DNA from: Hymenopus coronatus
Taxonomy: Eukaryota > Arthropoda > Insecta > Mantodea > Hymenopodidae
Length of the DNA: 64,000 nucleotides
Direction: 5' to 3'
Assembly (NCBI GenBank): GCA_030762935.1
Contig: CM060883.1
Span: 48,228,501-48,292,500 of the forward strand
Position 1 is the stretch's first letter, and each line of letters begins with the position of its first letter. The notes under the pieces were generated by a model. That model saw only the letters and a program-made list of their open reading frames with translations. It made no database searches and had not been told where the DNA came from. Positions 41,155-51,822 of this stretch are shown piece by piece. The position numbers were made by a program, and so were the translations under genes.

Positions 41155-41330
41155 CAGGCGGCCCCGTGATTCATTAGATCACTCGCCTCCCATCTAGGCG
41201 GCCCGGGTTCGATCCCAAGGGCCCGCATGTGGGATTCGTGGTGGACGAAGCGGCGCCTGGGCGGGTTTCCCCCACCACTCATTCATTCCACCTTTCCGAT
41301 CATAAATTTCGACTGGTAAAACTGTGCAAA
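41155..41330 (+). mobile_element. tRNA-derived SINE family B, copy 2
   Basis: The best family-B head: anticodon-type stem-loop CGCCTCCCATCTAGGCG (five paired bases, seven-base loop), then CCCGGGTTCGATCCCAAGG (T-arm), then the body GTGGTGGACGAAGCGGCGCC and GGGCGGGTTTCCCCC. Not a functional tRNA, because the 5' half is irregular and a SINE body follows. Confidence 0.82.
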
Positions 41331-42115
41331 GGATTTCTAAATATTGACCGTCTACTATATACCGATCTATAAATTTATTTGTTATTAATGATAATATCAT
41401 ATAACCTACTGTAATTACAATTATGGTAATAATAAATATTGAATGATCGTGAAAGTATACGAGTTGTTCTATTAAAGGTGAAGGAATATCTTGTAGTGAA
41501 GCACTATCATATCATCCACTTCCTCATGTTCATGCCTGGCTAAGGCCGACCCCTTGTAACAGGTTCACCATTCTGTGGTTTCGAGCCGTTGGTTCCCCGA
41601 CAGGTTTCTGACCCCCAGTAAGTCCTACAAATGCGGGGAGGGTAAGCCGATTACCAAACGAAAATTTTACAAGTCATATAGCGACTTAAATGTATGTATG
41701 TAAACATCCTATAAAATACAACATTATTAAAGCAACATAATTATATGTAGCAACATACAAAATAATATTTTATAGTATGTAAAATAACAAGGTAATTCAT
41801 CTGTGAAAAAGGAGTTTTCTTCTGGTTGCTTTGAACTATTTTACCAAATACTCAGTACACAAAACATAATGTACCCACTAGCGGTAAGTTTGATCACCGT
41901 CCATCTTCATCCTTGCACATACATTTCAACATATAAAATTGAATAAATAAATAAAACAATCAGAATCCAAAACAACACAACTAAATATACACAAGCAAAT
42001 TGCAATCAGATTCAATCGAAATCGGATGAACAGAGATCAAACTCACCCTCCCCCCCAGGATCAATCTCACCGCAAACCACGGTGTTCAAACCGTTAATTA
42101 CACATTAATGATTTA
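41331..42115. other. AT-rich DNA with a short GC-rich island
   Basis: About 41540-41660 is GC-richer ('ggctaaggccgacccc', 'tgcggggagggtaagccg') and may be another SINE remnant, but no second copy is in the window. The rest is AT-rich with no gene. Confidence 0.4.
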
Positions 42116-42160
42116 TTCATAACTAGCTGTCCGCCCTTGCTTCGCACGGGTGGCGTACCG
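42116..42160 (+). repeat. Short GC hairpin motif
   Basis: ACTAGCTGTCCGCCC followed by TTGCTTCGCACGGGTGG: CCGCCC can pair with GGGTGG (one G-T). Similar strings begin repeats in many invertebrate genomes, but I cannot name the family. Confidence 0.4.
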
Positions 42161-42829
42161 AATGAAAAAACAGACAAAATCTTCCTTTACAGTACGACCA
42201 TATACTGCGAAAAGGAGGAAGGAAAGGATGACATTTGTAGTTAACAGCGTGGGGAAGTGAGGATGCCTTTGGCATAATAACAGTAATTGCAGCGCTTCTA
42301 TAGTGTGGCGGGTAAATACTGAAATAGGTACCTAATGAATTAAATTAAGGAGAAAGTCACAAAGTAACATGCATGCTTCTTCCGAATCTCTTTCCTGTAC
42401 TCCTACTGTTTCCCACCTCTTTCTTTATTTTCTTCTACGTCAAATTAGTCATTTTCAAGGCTAACAATGACATAACTAAGAGCAAGCAGATCTGGTTGGA
42501 CAATTGATAAATTGTTATTTGATGATAGCTTTGAGTATTAAATTTCTCCATTTAACCCAAAGTATTACTTGAGCAAATGTATTAAGAGCATCGCAATTGC
42601 AGTGTGATGGTGACGGGGATATCTTGATGTTCTGATGAAATCATCTTTAGCTAGCTCATGTACCACATAACCTCAAATAACCAAAATCTGCAATAGGAAG
42701 TTAACCTAAAACGGTTTACTATCCGGGTCCCGCCATTTTCAGATTCCAAGATGCATTGTTGGTTATGTGCATAGGTTATAACTTGTTCATTTTAAAGTAT
42801 TACGACGAAAATATACTTAATACGTGAAA
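42161..42829. other. AT-rich unassigned DNA
   Basis: No gene or known repeat visible. Confidence 0.4.
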
Positions 42830-43157
42830 TAAGTACGTTTCTATTTCGTTATTTAAACGATGTGACCAAGAGAACGATAGTTCATACACAAGAAATATTT
42901 TTGATTTTCACTGTTATCTTGCGTCATTGACTCCATTCCTTTAGCATTGAATGGGGGAGGAAAATAGAGCAGTACTAGGGCCATCTTCTGCTTCATTATT
43001 TTAAACGATAGGAGTAAGTAAAGGACAGTTGATACATAAAAATGTATTTGAATTTCACTGTTGCATTGCGTCATTGTCTCGATAAACTGGTGCGTTACCT
43101 TAACATTGAATGGGGAGGGAAAATAGTTCTCAATAATCGAGGTACCACTGCCATCTA
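42830..43157 (+). repeat. Degenerate two-unit tandem repeat (~155 bp)
   Basis: Two successive units share 'ttatttaaacgat', 'tgatacataaaaatgtattt'-like and 'tttcactgttg' segments, 'gcgtcattg', 'gcattgaatggggagg' and GCCATCT. They start near 42849 and 42998, with period about 150-157. The second unit has about 10 extra bases. Confidence 0.75.
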
Positions 43158-43500
43158 GCGGCTATTGCTTGCCAAGCGGGAGGCCCGGGTTTGATTCCTG
43201 GTACAGGATTGGGGATCTACCCGCGCTGGGGGACCTGCTCCGTGATGTGAGGTTTTCGTGGGGGGGGGGGCAGGAAGAGCAATTGAAGGGCCACTTGAGG
43301 GAAAAGTAACGGCTCCAGGTTGCGAAGACCACATTAAGCGGCCGGGAGGGATTCGGGGTGCTAACTACTTCCCACCCCCCCAGTACTACACCCCATTCAT
43401 GACACCTGTAATGGGCAGAGTTGGAGGATGCAGCGGTCGGGAGGTAGGCATTGGCCTGGTTCTGGGCTGTTGCGCCGCGTGGAGAGCATGAAACTCTCCT
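43158..43500 (+). mobile_element. GC-rich tRNA-like SINE (family I)
   Basis: A sharp GC island. 'gctattgcttgccaagcggg' is followed by GGCCCGGGTTTGATTCCTGG, a B-box/T-arm-like segment, then about 270 GC-rich bases with a G12 run (43259-43270) and a C-run, ending near GAGAGCATGAAACTCTCC. No second copy in the window, so the limits are approximate. Confidence 0.6.
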
Positions 43501-44121
43501 TGCATCCTATCGCATCCAAATTTTTAGTTTGAGCTTAGTGTACAAATATAAATAATGTCGCGCAAGCATTTCTTAATTTTTATTAGCTTAAGAAAAAAAA
43601 ATAAGTTATAGCACATATCAACTGAACTATTTAATGTTTTAACCAGTGTATAATAATTTTTAAATCTGAAATTCTTGAAGCATTTCCGAAAATTTCAAAC
43701 TAATAATTTTATAAGCTTGCTTCAAAGAGTATTTGGAACAGTGAAAAATGCTGAAAAAAGAAGAAATTAATAAAAATTGATTTCAAAATAGTAAAGGATC
43801 AATTAAATACATATAATTTCTTGGCTTCAAAGCCTTAACTAAAACAAATGGCGTAACAAAATAAAACTTATTAGTAGGTAAATAATAAAAGTTTAAAAAC
43901 ACAAAACTTCGAAAATATTCAGATGTTACCAAATTTAACAAGTATATTGTCTTAAAGTGAACAAAACATGCAAAAGATGGCCTCAGAAATACTGAAATTC
44001 CAAATTATCTGTAGAGGAACAAAAAAGGATGAAAGAGTGTCTGTATATATACAAAACATTTTGATTATATTTTATTTTTATTTTTAATATATTTGTTGGG
44101 CCGTTGTATATTTGTTTTTAT
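43501..44121. other. AT-rich unassigned DNA
   Basis: No gene or repeat family recognised. Confidence 0.45.
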
Positions 44122-44363
44122 TAGGTTGTATTGGATTGTCCTTTAACCTGGTTGGTCATATTGGACGATGAATGAAATTGGTGAAATGATGCTCAAATGA
44201 TCTCGGGGTCCATGGAGCTCAAAGTTACCCAAATTTCGTCTTCTCAGGATAAGGGAAAACCCCGAAAAAAACTTTATCCGGGTAACTCACCCTAAGCGAG
44301 ATTCGAACCTATGACCTTTTGAATGTGAGGCAGACACGCTACCACCACACTATCCAGGTGGGC
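44122..44363 (-). mobile_element. tRNA-derived SINE family E, copy 2 (most complete)
   Basis: Minus-strand copy. The head contains the B box GGTTCGAATCTCGC and an A-box-like TGGTGGTAGCGTG. The body has TTTTTTTCGGGGTTTTCCC and 'atcatttgagcatcatttcacc'. The tail is 'gaccaaccaggttaaaggac' plus 'aatccaatacaacc'. About 240 bases in all. Confidence 0.9.
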
Positions 44364-45099
44364 GGATTGTGCTTTTGTTTTCTTCACTTTCACAATGATG
44401 TACAAGTTACCTGGTAGAGTGGAAAGGAAGGCCTTCTTTTGGCTTTAACTCTAACCAGGGTAAATAAATAAACGCATTTTATATAGTATAAAGTCAGAAA
44501 TAGTGTTTTTGTGATATAATTTTGAAAGCCTTTTCTGGCTTTTATCGGCAAATTCTCGTTTTTAAATTGTCTCACATTACGTATTTTTCAACATTTGCTA
44601 ATTAAACGCTGTATACCTCTTTATAAACGACAGATAAATAATATGAGACACATTTTTACTAACATACTTGGTTGTGATATTAAACAATGATGCACATTGT
44701 GCAAAAGATAAGCAAAATAAATAAAGTTTCAATTTGACATTTATTTGCTACCAAATTATTATAATAAGTTAATTAGTGATGTATTTCAATAGTTAAATCA
44801 ATATACTATAATAGGGGTTAATTATAAAATATTACTTTTAAAGAAAATTTTAAAACAGTAAAAGAAGAGTAAAAAAAAACAAAACAAAACAAATATATCA
44901 GAAACTTAACACAAAAGGTATGCATGAAATTTGGTTTACGTATTATACAAATACATTAAATCCTGAATGCTATATTAAAATGTTAAATGAAACAAACTGA
45001 AACTGTGAATTTTAAATCATCATAAATAGATATGATGTTTCAACATTTGGACAGGTTATCTATTATTGATACATATTGCCTATCAGTAAAGTGTGTTTC
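44364..45099. other. AT-rich unassigned DNA
   Basis: Very A/T-rich, with A-runs near 44870-44890. No recognised gene or repeat. Confidence 0.45.
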
Positions 45100-45626
45100 G
45101 AAATGTAATAGCCCCTCATTATTCTAATATGTAAGCAACAAGAATTAGAGCGCCCCTTCCTCAGAAGTAAGAACCTCATTACCACGTGCAAACGTGGGCG
45201 TATTCAGTCCAGGACTCGACAAACACTTACCTTACAGCGGGCGGCAGGTGCCAGGCTTTCCACTCGGCAACAAATCAATTAAATCCACTTATAGCGTTTT
45301 CAAACACACTTCATTTGTTTGTCACTTGTCGAGAAATCGACTTGAGTCACTATCGATCACAACACTGATATAAAATTATTAGCTTGTTTACATGAAAGTG
45401 GTAGCCCTAGCGCGCAGGCCTCGACTACACAACACGCCTCGGTAAGCCTCCAGCAGGCCAAATAAAACCACATGGAGACAGAGACAGATGATCCGCCTGT
45501 GGCGCATCCTACCGGCCTTCCGGTCTAACTAATCGGTATTGTCGCTCCACCCAGCGATATATCAGCTTCCATCGAGAGTTAGCAACTAGAATCGAACCAA
45601 AGCTGTTTCATCTACCTGCGATGAAG
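45100..45626 (-). other. GC-richer single-copy segment with perfect splice-donor match
   Basis: About 500 bases of higher GC, apparently not repeated in the window. On the minus strand CTGTAAG|GTAAGTGT (exon/intron break between 45231 and 45230) matches the metazoan donor consensus exactly. A CACGTG box lies at 45183-45188. It could be the 5' exon or promoter area of a gene transcribed leftward, but no reading frame is recognisable. Low confidence. Confidence 0.3.
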
Positions 45627-45803
45627 TCAAATACAAGTGTTTTTACGACATGCATATTTTAAATTTGTAAAAACACCCGTGCATTTTATTAGATAGTACT
45701 TCAGTAACTAAAAGAAGAGTAATACCACGAGTGTTTTTATCTTGTCGATAATTCACGACCGGAGCGAAGCGACCTAAGAGATGAAAACACGAGTTGTATT
45801 TGA
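45627..45803. mobile_element. Candidate MITE with inverted ends
   Basis: The left end TCAAATACAAGTGTTTTTA and the inverted right end TCAAATACAACTCGTGTTTTC pair over about 18 bases with a two- to three-base gap, enclosing 177 bases without an ORF. It includes a second internal inverted pair (GTAAAAACACCCGTG / CACGAGTGTTTTTAT). No clear target duplication. Confidence 0.55.
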
Positions 45804-46447
45804 TTAGACAATTCAGCGAAATAGACTATTAGGAAGGGAGATTTTTATCAGGTTATGATTATAATGCTTGCATTAGTTCTCAAATGGTAGATGACGCATT
45901 CGACCATGTTTATTTATCGAGTGTTTTTTTTTTTTTCTTTCTTCACTGCCCTCTGAATTATATGGCCGACCATGCCTACACCCAATGTACGAATATCGAT
46001 AGCAACAATAATAGGGCACAATTATTTTATTTCATCTTTTAATAAATAGGTAATATATGAAATGGAAACAAACTATTTTATTTGAGATTATTGCACTCAT
46101 CTCACACATAAGAAATACAAATAAAGATTATTTTCACTCCATTTCTGAACTAAATAAATTATGAACTGGATAAAACTTTATATAAACATTGTAACTGAAT
46201 TAATTGAAAATACAAATGTGGAACTAACAGTTATTAAAAGTGAAGGTTGGCTGCCTGAATTGTTACCTTGTTACCAATAATCAAGACAGGAGATTGAACA
46301 TACGAACATCAGGTGCAACAATATTTCAAAGAGCTTCAGCTACTATAAGATTTTTCGACAATATGGCTCCAGTTAGATGACCGCGATTGGTTGAAACTGA
46401 CTAATCTTAGCCATTCCATTGGCGCTTTAATAGCGGAGCTGAATTGT
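45804..46447. other. AT-rich DNA, end of DR-free zone
   Basis: A T-run at about 45926-45937. Two CCAAT-type strings (near 46385 and 46418) are close together, probably by chance. No gene recognised. Confidence 0.4.
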
Positions 46448-46700
46448 CAAGAAAGTCCCCCACTCCAAACTACACTTTACATGCCAGATTTTTCGAAATA
46501 CTTTATTTTCTTAATAAAATGGTTTTAGAGATTTTAATAAAATAACACATTTTTGATATTTATAGTAAAATTAAATTATATATCTTGAATTTTATAGGAA
46601 TAGCTAGAAAAGTTCACTTCATTCTGATGAAATGTTGTTTAATCTTATGTAACTGGTAAACAGCGATAGACGAAAACGAACTACACAAAAAAACATTATG
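46448..46700 (+). mobile_element. DR repeat, older internal fragment
   Basis: From 'gaaagtcccccactcc' through 'atatcttgaattttataggaatagc' to 'gaactacacaaaaaa'. No 5' hairpin or microsatellite. Confidence 0.8.
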
Positions 46701-46769
46701 TCTTCCATTTTATATTTATATTCCATATTTATTTATATTTTATTTTCTGTGTAAATATTTTAATATGCG

Positions 46770-46988
46770 GTATTTTAAACAAAGTTGCATTTTAATCAAA
46801 TCCACATGGAACAACTAGCAATGAGAATGGAACACATCAGATTTTATGTATACAGCTACAACGAAATGTGTAAATGAGCAATAGATGTTTATTTTTATTG
46901 ACGTGAAGTAGATAGACGAATGCGCTTTTAAGAATGTTTCACAGAGGAGTAAATAGAGAAAGTTTTGTGGATGGGACAGATTTTTTGA
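46770..46988 (+). mobile_element. DR repeat, two tandem 3' remnants
   Basis: A scrap ending in GAATGGAACACATCAGATTTT (about 46823-46843) is followed by a second older 3' end (about 46875-46988) with TAGAGAAAGT and GTGGATGGGACAGATTTTTT. Confidence 0.65.
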
Positions 46989-47079
46989 TGAACTTTTATG
47001 AGGTATTGCCTGCTATTTTCCAATATCTTACATTTTTTAAGTGCTAAGTTACCAAGCTCCTTTTATTTATCACAAGGGT

Positions 47080-47124
<45 letters not shown>

Positions 47125-47337
47125 ACAGAGAGATATTCCATGCTGCAGCCGTGGACTTATTATACGTCAGACCCCTGAGATGATTGTGGTTTCAGAGGGC
47201 GGCCTACATCCGGGCAGGGAGAGAGTTGTCCTGAAGGATCCCTAACAGTTCACAAGCATCGATTTAATTGTTTTTTCACACAAGACGTGTGTAGGACAGG
47301 AGTTGGATAGGAGAATCAGACCGAAAAATTCAAAGCC
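46989..47337. other. Unassigned spacer with (GT)n
   Basis: A clean (GT)n of about 20 units lies at 47082-47121. No DR hallmarks surround it. Otherwise unassigned. Confidence 0.5.
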
Positions 47338-47584
47338 ACAGCCGGGAGTTGAACATTGCAAGTCGCCATTGGGGTTGTCATCTGAAAACAATTTGAGATC
47401 TTCTTGTGGTTTACCGGGAAACATGCAAATCGGTTGAGAAATACAATGCTATACCGGCATGTTACCATGGTAGCTCAATGGTAGAGCAACTGGTTAGACA
47501 CCGGGAGATCGGTGGTTCAAATCCCGGCTATGGCATTGAGTTTTTTAGTTTGCCTATCCAGTTCACAAGCAATTCATCTCGACG
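47338..47584 (+). mobile_element. tRNA-derived SINE family G, copy 1
   Basis: 47464-47533 folds well as a tRNA: acceptor arms ACCATGG/CTATGGC (six of seven pairs), D-arm GCTC/GAGC, anticodon stem mostly paired, B box GGTTCAAATCC. The T-stem is damaged. The flanks (47338-47463 and after 47534) also match 62137-62318, so it sits inside a repeat. Best read as a SINE-type repeat, not a working tRNA gene. Confidence 0.72.
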
Positions 47585-47900
47585 TGAGGAGTGCCAGGAT
47601 CCCGTGGTTCAGTCCCATATAGACCACCGAGTCTACAGACAATCAGGAACACCATCCCGCCGCCGAGAGCTGTATTTCCAGAGCGCAGTCACCTCCACGA
47701 AATAACGCCTCTGCTGCAGTCCTCGTCAACATTTACAATCCTGGAAGAGACCGGTTGGGATGAAATGAAGGGACAGGAAGTTCGGGGGAATGAAGCCTCT
47801 TCAACATTCGCCTGGTGATCCGGGATAACTCCCGAAAAACTCTTGTCAGAGAAGTCGACCGCGGGGAACCAATCCCAAATGCCAGTCCCAGACGAAACGC
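47585..47900 (-). mobile_element. SINE-like repeat family C, copy 2
   Basis: Inverted match to 11286-11712 ('gtatttccagagcgcagtcacc', 'gatgaaatgaaggg', GGAAGTTCGGGGGAATGAAG, 'ctcccgaaaaactctt', GGGGAACCAATCCC). Directly adjoins the family-G SINE. The open frames here are shared by the repeat. Confidence 0.78.
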
Positions 47901-48539
47901 CTGATATACCTGGCTCGGTCAAGGGTACCTGTAGAATTTCAAGGCCAGTACCTAACGACACCACAGATACTTTTTCTGCCAATCTTTTTAAGAAATATGA
48001 GAAAACTTCGTATGTCAAGTTTCTGTTCTTCACGTAGCCTCAGTTGAGTGTAGTTCAAGGTGTTAAACACAAAGTCAATGAACAATACTGTCTACATTCT
48101 GCTTTATTCGGAGGGGGTGAGCAAAATGTACATAAATGTAGATCTGTGAAGGAAGGATGAATTGATGGCGAGTATTCACTTCAGCCATACTTCTTCTGCA
48201 ACTTACACTACGTTCTGCTAAGCTTTTTCTGTTGATAAAATCAAGGCGCCTCTCTCTTCTCTGTAGCATCGACTTGACAACTTAATGAACTTAGGTGACG
48301 TCAACTTCAGGCAAACACAGTATATTAGAGTGTCGGAACAATGAAAATAAATGGCTCCTCAGGACACCTGCAAAATATTTGCTTCAGCTGCCAAGTTTGT
48401 AAGCCCTATATTATGCTGATATTAGAAATTTGGGTCTAACGGCTTCCGTATGCAGAGTGTATCTTAATAATATTTCCGTGACACCCTTTGACATCCAAAC
48501 AGTAAAAAAGAGAATATGAACATGGACTTGAAAATCAAT
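47901..48539. other. Unassigned spacer
   Basis: About 640 bases with no recognisable protein or repeat. Since it adjoins the transposase relic on the right it may include that element's flank. Confidence 0.4.
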
Positions 48540-49420
48540 TATGTTAGAAGATAGAATTGAAAGTTACAGAAACGCTCGAAATGGCCTCTTCTGCTACAAT
48601 GAATTCCCTAAGCCAATGGTTCATGCTATTACATATTCTGTTGTAATTACTGGAGTGTTTCGTATCTGGTCAAACCCAGTGAGGACCACCTCTCTCAGTG
48701 TCGATATCCAGTACAGGAGTCTCATAAACCAGAGATTTTAAATATAGACAGAAGAATTGGATTAAACTCAGGAGAACGAGCAGGCCATGTAATGATCCCT
48801 CTCGATCAATCCATCTATGCGGAAATTTATCATTCAAGAATTTACGTACTAACCGACTGAAATGATTTGGCGAACCATCGTGCAGAAACCACACTTTGTA
48901 TCTTACGTCCAGAGGCACAAAAGAATTAAATGTTTCAGATCATTTCCAATAATTGTGGATATGTAACTGCATTCAGGCAGCGGAGGAAAGAAATTAGGAC
49001 TCATAAGGTGATCCTGAATGAGTCCATCACAAACGTTGATTTCTGTCCTGTGTTTATATGTTTTTTTATAAGCCCAGTTATGAGTTTAATGGCATGAAGA
49101 TCAATGAATGAGGTGCAACCTAAGAATTCATGAACATAGCACAATTCTGCGACATGTTGTGGCAGAAAGTTGTTCTTGAATCCCCACATTTAATCCTTTT
49201 ACCAACGAAAGATGACACGGGTACCGAACGTTTCCATGCAAAATTCTCCAGATAGTCCTGCAACTCACCCTTCCCATATTACAATGAGTCCTGTGGTATC
49301 TGATAGGTTTGTGTCCACTTCACGAGGAACTTGTCTTCGCGGTAGCTCTCTTGGTCTCCCTACATCCAGAATATTCCTCTCAAATGAGCCATTCTCTGGA
49401 CTGGACTAGACTGGACTGTA
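48540..49420 (-). pseudogene. Decayed DD41D/DUF4817-type transposase
   Basis: An older relative of the element at 34968-36449, on the minus strand. The linker NILDVGRPREL is near 49350. VWRILHG/RYPCHL-like helix remnants follow (about 49230). A garbled core (THNWAYKKTYKHR, then DHLMSPNFFPPLPE) leads to VPLDVRYKVWFLHDGSPNHF with the second catalytic Asp at about 48885. Then come KFPHRWIDREGS, SLVYETPVLD and a C-terminal IRNTPVI and CSRRGHFERF near 48580-48650. Multiple stops and shifts; the N-terminal helix-turn-helix and the termini are not recognisable. No functional product. Confidence 0.78.
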
Positions 49421-49599
49421 CTGTTGAACGAAGGGGATTCCACACCGAGTACTATGTCGCTATTGTATGTCAGCCCGCGAGATGAAAGGAGGCATAAGGT
49501 GTGCCGAGCAAGTTTGCTCTCGGGGTATGCTCCTTACAATGCCGGCAGTTCATCCCGCCGCTAGGTTTCGCCAAGCAGCTCACACGGGTTTCGACACTG
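49421..49599. other. GC-moderate spacer
   Basis: No recognisable gene. It may be part of the adjoining SINE-like repeat. Confidence 0.35.
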
Positions 49600-49900
49600 T
49601 CCCCGTGAGGACAAACGACCGCCATGCCACCCCAGCGAGAGAACAGCAGTCATAGAGTGAAAACGTCATCACCTCGCCAGCAACACAACCACCGACCTTC
49701 TATCTGGAGAGATTTAAAAGATGACTTGGAACGAAATGAAGATATAGGAAATTCGGGAGATGGCAAAACTCTCCAGCAGTTGCCTGGTGACCCGTGGAAA
49801 CTCCTTAAAAACACCCACAAGTCAGAAAGGTCGGTCGCGGGAAGCGAACCCACGAATACGAGCCTTATGTGTTACCGCGGATTCTTCTCGCTCGTTGAGC
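49600..49900 (-). mobile_element. SINE-like repeat family C, copy 3
   Basis: Diverged inverted copy: GGAAATTCGGGAGATGG, 'gttgcctggtgacccg', 'ctccttaaaaacacccacaag', and a tRNA-like head on the minus strand (CGTGGGTTCGCTTCCCGCG). Matches 47700-47870 in order. Confidence 0.68.
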
Positions 49901-50182
49901 CATTCTCTCTCAAGCATTGATGAATTCGTGAAAGTTTGTGAAATGGGTAAACTGTCCGTTGGGGTACCTTTCACAAAGCTCATACTCATGACGCATTTCC
50001 ATCTGCAAGGTCGTACACTCACAGAATACATTAGAGAATAGATCATTCCGTACTCTAAAACAAACAACCAAACGAAAAAAGAACAAACCATCATCGGACA
50101 AAAACTTAATTCATTTTTAATGCCCACTTTTACTACCATGGCACCGCAGGCGATGGCACTGATGATACATGGAATAAGATAG
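49901..50182. other. Unassigned spacer
   Basis: Nothing recognised between two SINE-type repeats. Confidence 0.4.
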
Positions 50183-50332
50183 AGCACCAGAGAATGTGAT
50201 GGCGGGGGATACCGGAGAACCTGGAGAAAATCCGCCCCTGCGCCGCTTTGTCCACGGCAAATCTGATAAGCGGTCGCTTGGGATCCAGCCCAGGCCGTCT
50301 AGGTGAAAGGCCACTCTGCCAAAGCGCGGCCT
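50183..50332 (-). mobile_element. tRNA-derived SINE family B, copy 3
   Basis: Minus strand: 'ttggcagagtggcctttcacc' (A-box region), CTAGACGGCCTGGGCTGG (worn T-arm), and the body GTGGACAAAGCGGCGCAGG. Confidence 0.78.
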
Positions 50333-50489
50333 TTAATTCAATTAATTATTAATGCTTTGCTCTAACACAACAATCAATCAGCGCTTTAATTAAACACCTT
50401 AATTAAAATAGTTTGTGTTGATGTCAACAATGGGACAGATACTTATTAATTCTCTAAAAAACATTTTCAGATTCATCTTCATATGAACC
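50333..50489. other. AT-rich spacer
   Basis: No recognisable content; marks the return to DR-rich sequence. Confidence 0.35.
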
Positions 50490-50590
50490 TTTTTACTTTC
50501 TCTGCTTTATTCAGAATACTAGGTGAAAAGGTATTGCAGTGCACTAAAAAATTCGATACCGAGATTTCACAGGAAATACAGTCCCCTGAG

Positions 50591-50636
<46 letters not shown>

Positions 50637-50643
50637 CATTCCA

Positions 50644-50675
<32 letters not shown>

Positions 50676-51238
50676 AACACGATAACTCAACGACGAAAAT
50701 CCTATAAATACCAAACTTGAGATTTAAGGTCAGCATCTTCCAAGGACATGATACGAGGATTTTCAAGGACATTGCCCTCAGCCCAAACTACCTTTACATA
50801 ATACAATTTTCGAATTTTTTTTATTTTTTTCAAAAATGGGTCCAACGATTTTGGTTAAAATATAGATATATTCAAAATGCATAACGTATGTCAAATAAAA
50901 AGTTGATGTAGAGCTAATCATTTCCGAGATATTGTTTGTTAGAGATCTACATTTCCCAATGCTTATATTTTTTTCAAATGGGAAGTCCTAATATTTTTTT
51001 TTTACCCTGGTCAAGAGAACGGAATGTCAGTATCAACACTTAGTGATCGGCTTTTAGAAGATTTGACTATCTCTTCAACTTATCGTATTTCCTTTTTCCC
51101 CGTTGTAAAAGGAAATGAAGTAAAAACCACTTCTGTTAATGTTTATCTTGATAAGAATGAAATAGATACAAGGATAAGCTTTTGTAAGAATAGTTTGCTG
51201 CAACATAGAAAAAGTTATACGAATGTAGCTCATCAGAA
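50490..51238 (+). mobile_element. DR repeat, older, with AT and GT microsatellites
   Basis: 5' TTTTACTTTCTCTGC with a broken hairpin. The microsatellite is (AT)n 50593-50634 plus (GT)n 50648-50674. GAACACGATAACTC places it nearest subfamily B. The middle is shortened and the 3' end worn (ACGAATGTAGCTCATCAG). Confidence 0.88.
50593..50674. repeat. (AT)n plus (GT)n microsatellite in a DR
   Basis: About 21 AT units, a 13-base gap, then about 13 GT units at the DR microsatellite position. Confidence 0.92.
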
Positions 51239-51419
51239 CAGTTTTCTTCTGTTTTGTTTACGTCAGAATAGCTTCTCCATAAAACTCTTAATACTATGCA
51301 TCTACTTTTCTCCCCCCCCTCCTTTTTATTCCCATTTTCCCAACATTTCCTTTCTTTATTTGATTACCGTTTTGTTTCTAAACACACACATATATACATA
51401 TTTAAAAAGAAACAAGTAC
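51239..51419. other. Pyrimidine-rich spacer
   Basis: T/C-rich, with no recognisable gene. Confidence 0.35.
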
Positions 51420-51545
51420 CTATGCCCAAGGGCGGTACTTGAACCCACGATCCCCTGCGCCACGAAGCACCAAGGCGAGGGAGTTAACGAGCGCGACTAT
51501 GGGAACTGGCATTCTTGGGCGCTAGGTTTAAGGGGCAGCAAGGGC
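51420..51545 (-). mobile_element. tRNA-derived SINE family F
   Basis: Minus-strand head: 'gcgctcgttaactccctcgcc' and a B box GTGGGTTCAAGTACCGCCC. GC-rich island in AT-rich DNA. Single copy in this window. Confidence 0.6.
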
Positions 51546-51616
51546 CGGGGGAAGGAAGAAAATTCTGGCCAGTGTGTCTTCTCGCAGTATTCTCATTGAA
51601 GTCTTATTTTTTTTTA

Positions 51617-51822
51617 AGTCATATCGGACGATGAATGCAATTGGTAAAACGATGCTCAAATGATCTCAGGGTCCCAGGAGCCTAAATTTACTAGACATTC
51701 GTCTTCTCACGATTAGGGAAAACCCCGAAAAAAAATCTGATCCGGGTAACACCCTAAGCGAGATTCGAACTCACGACCTGTTGAACATGAGGCAGACACG
51801 CTACCACCACACTCCTGAACCA
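51617..51822 (-). mobile_element. tRNA-derived SINE family E, copy 3
   Basis: Matches 44122-44363: 'gacgatgaatgcaattgg', 'aaatgatctcagggtcc', GGGAAAACCCCGAAAAAAA, GCGAGATTCGAACTCACGAC and 'gaggcagacacgctaccacc'. Confidence 0.88.

Noticed and set aside
49001..49189. Independent 62-codon minus gene
   Set aside because: It lies inside the decayed transposase, where neighbouring frames give better matches to the transposase core.
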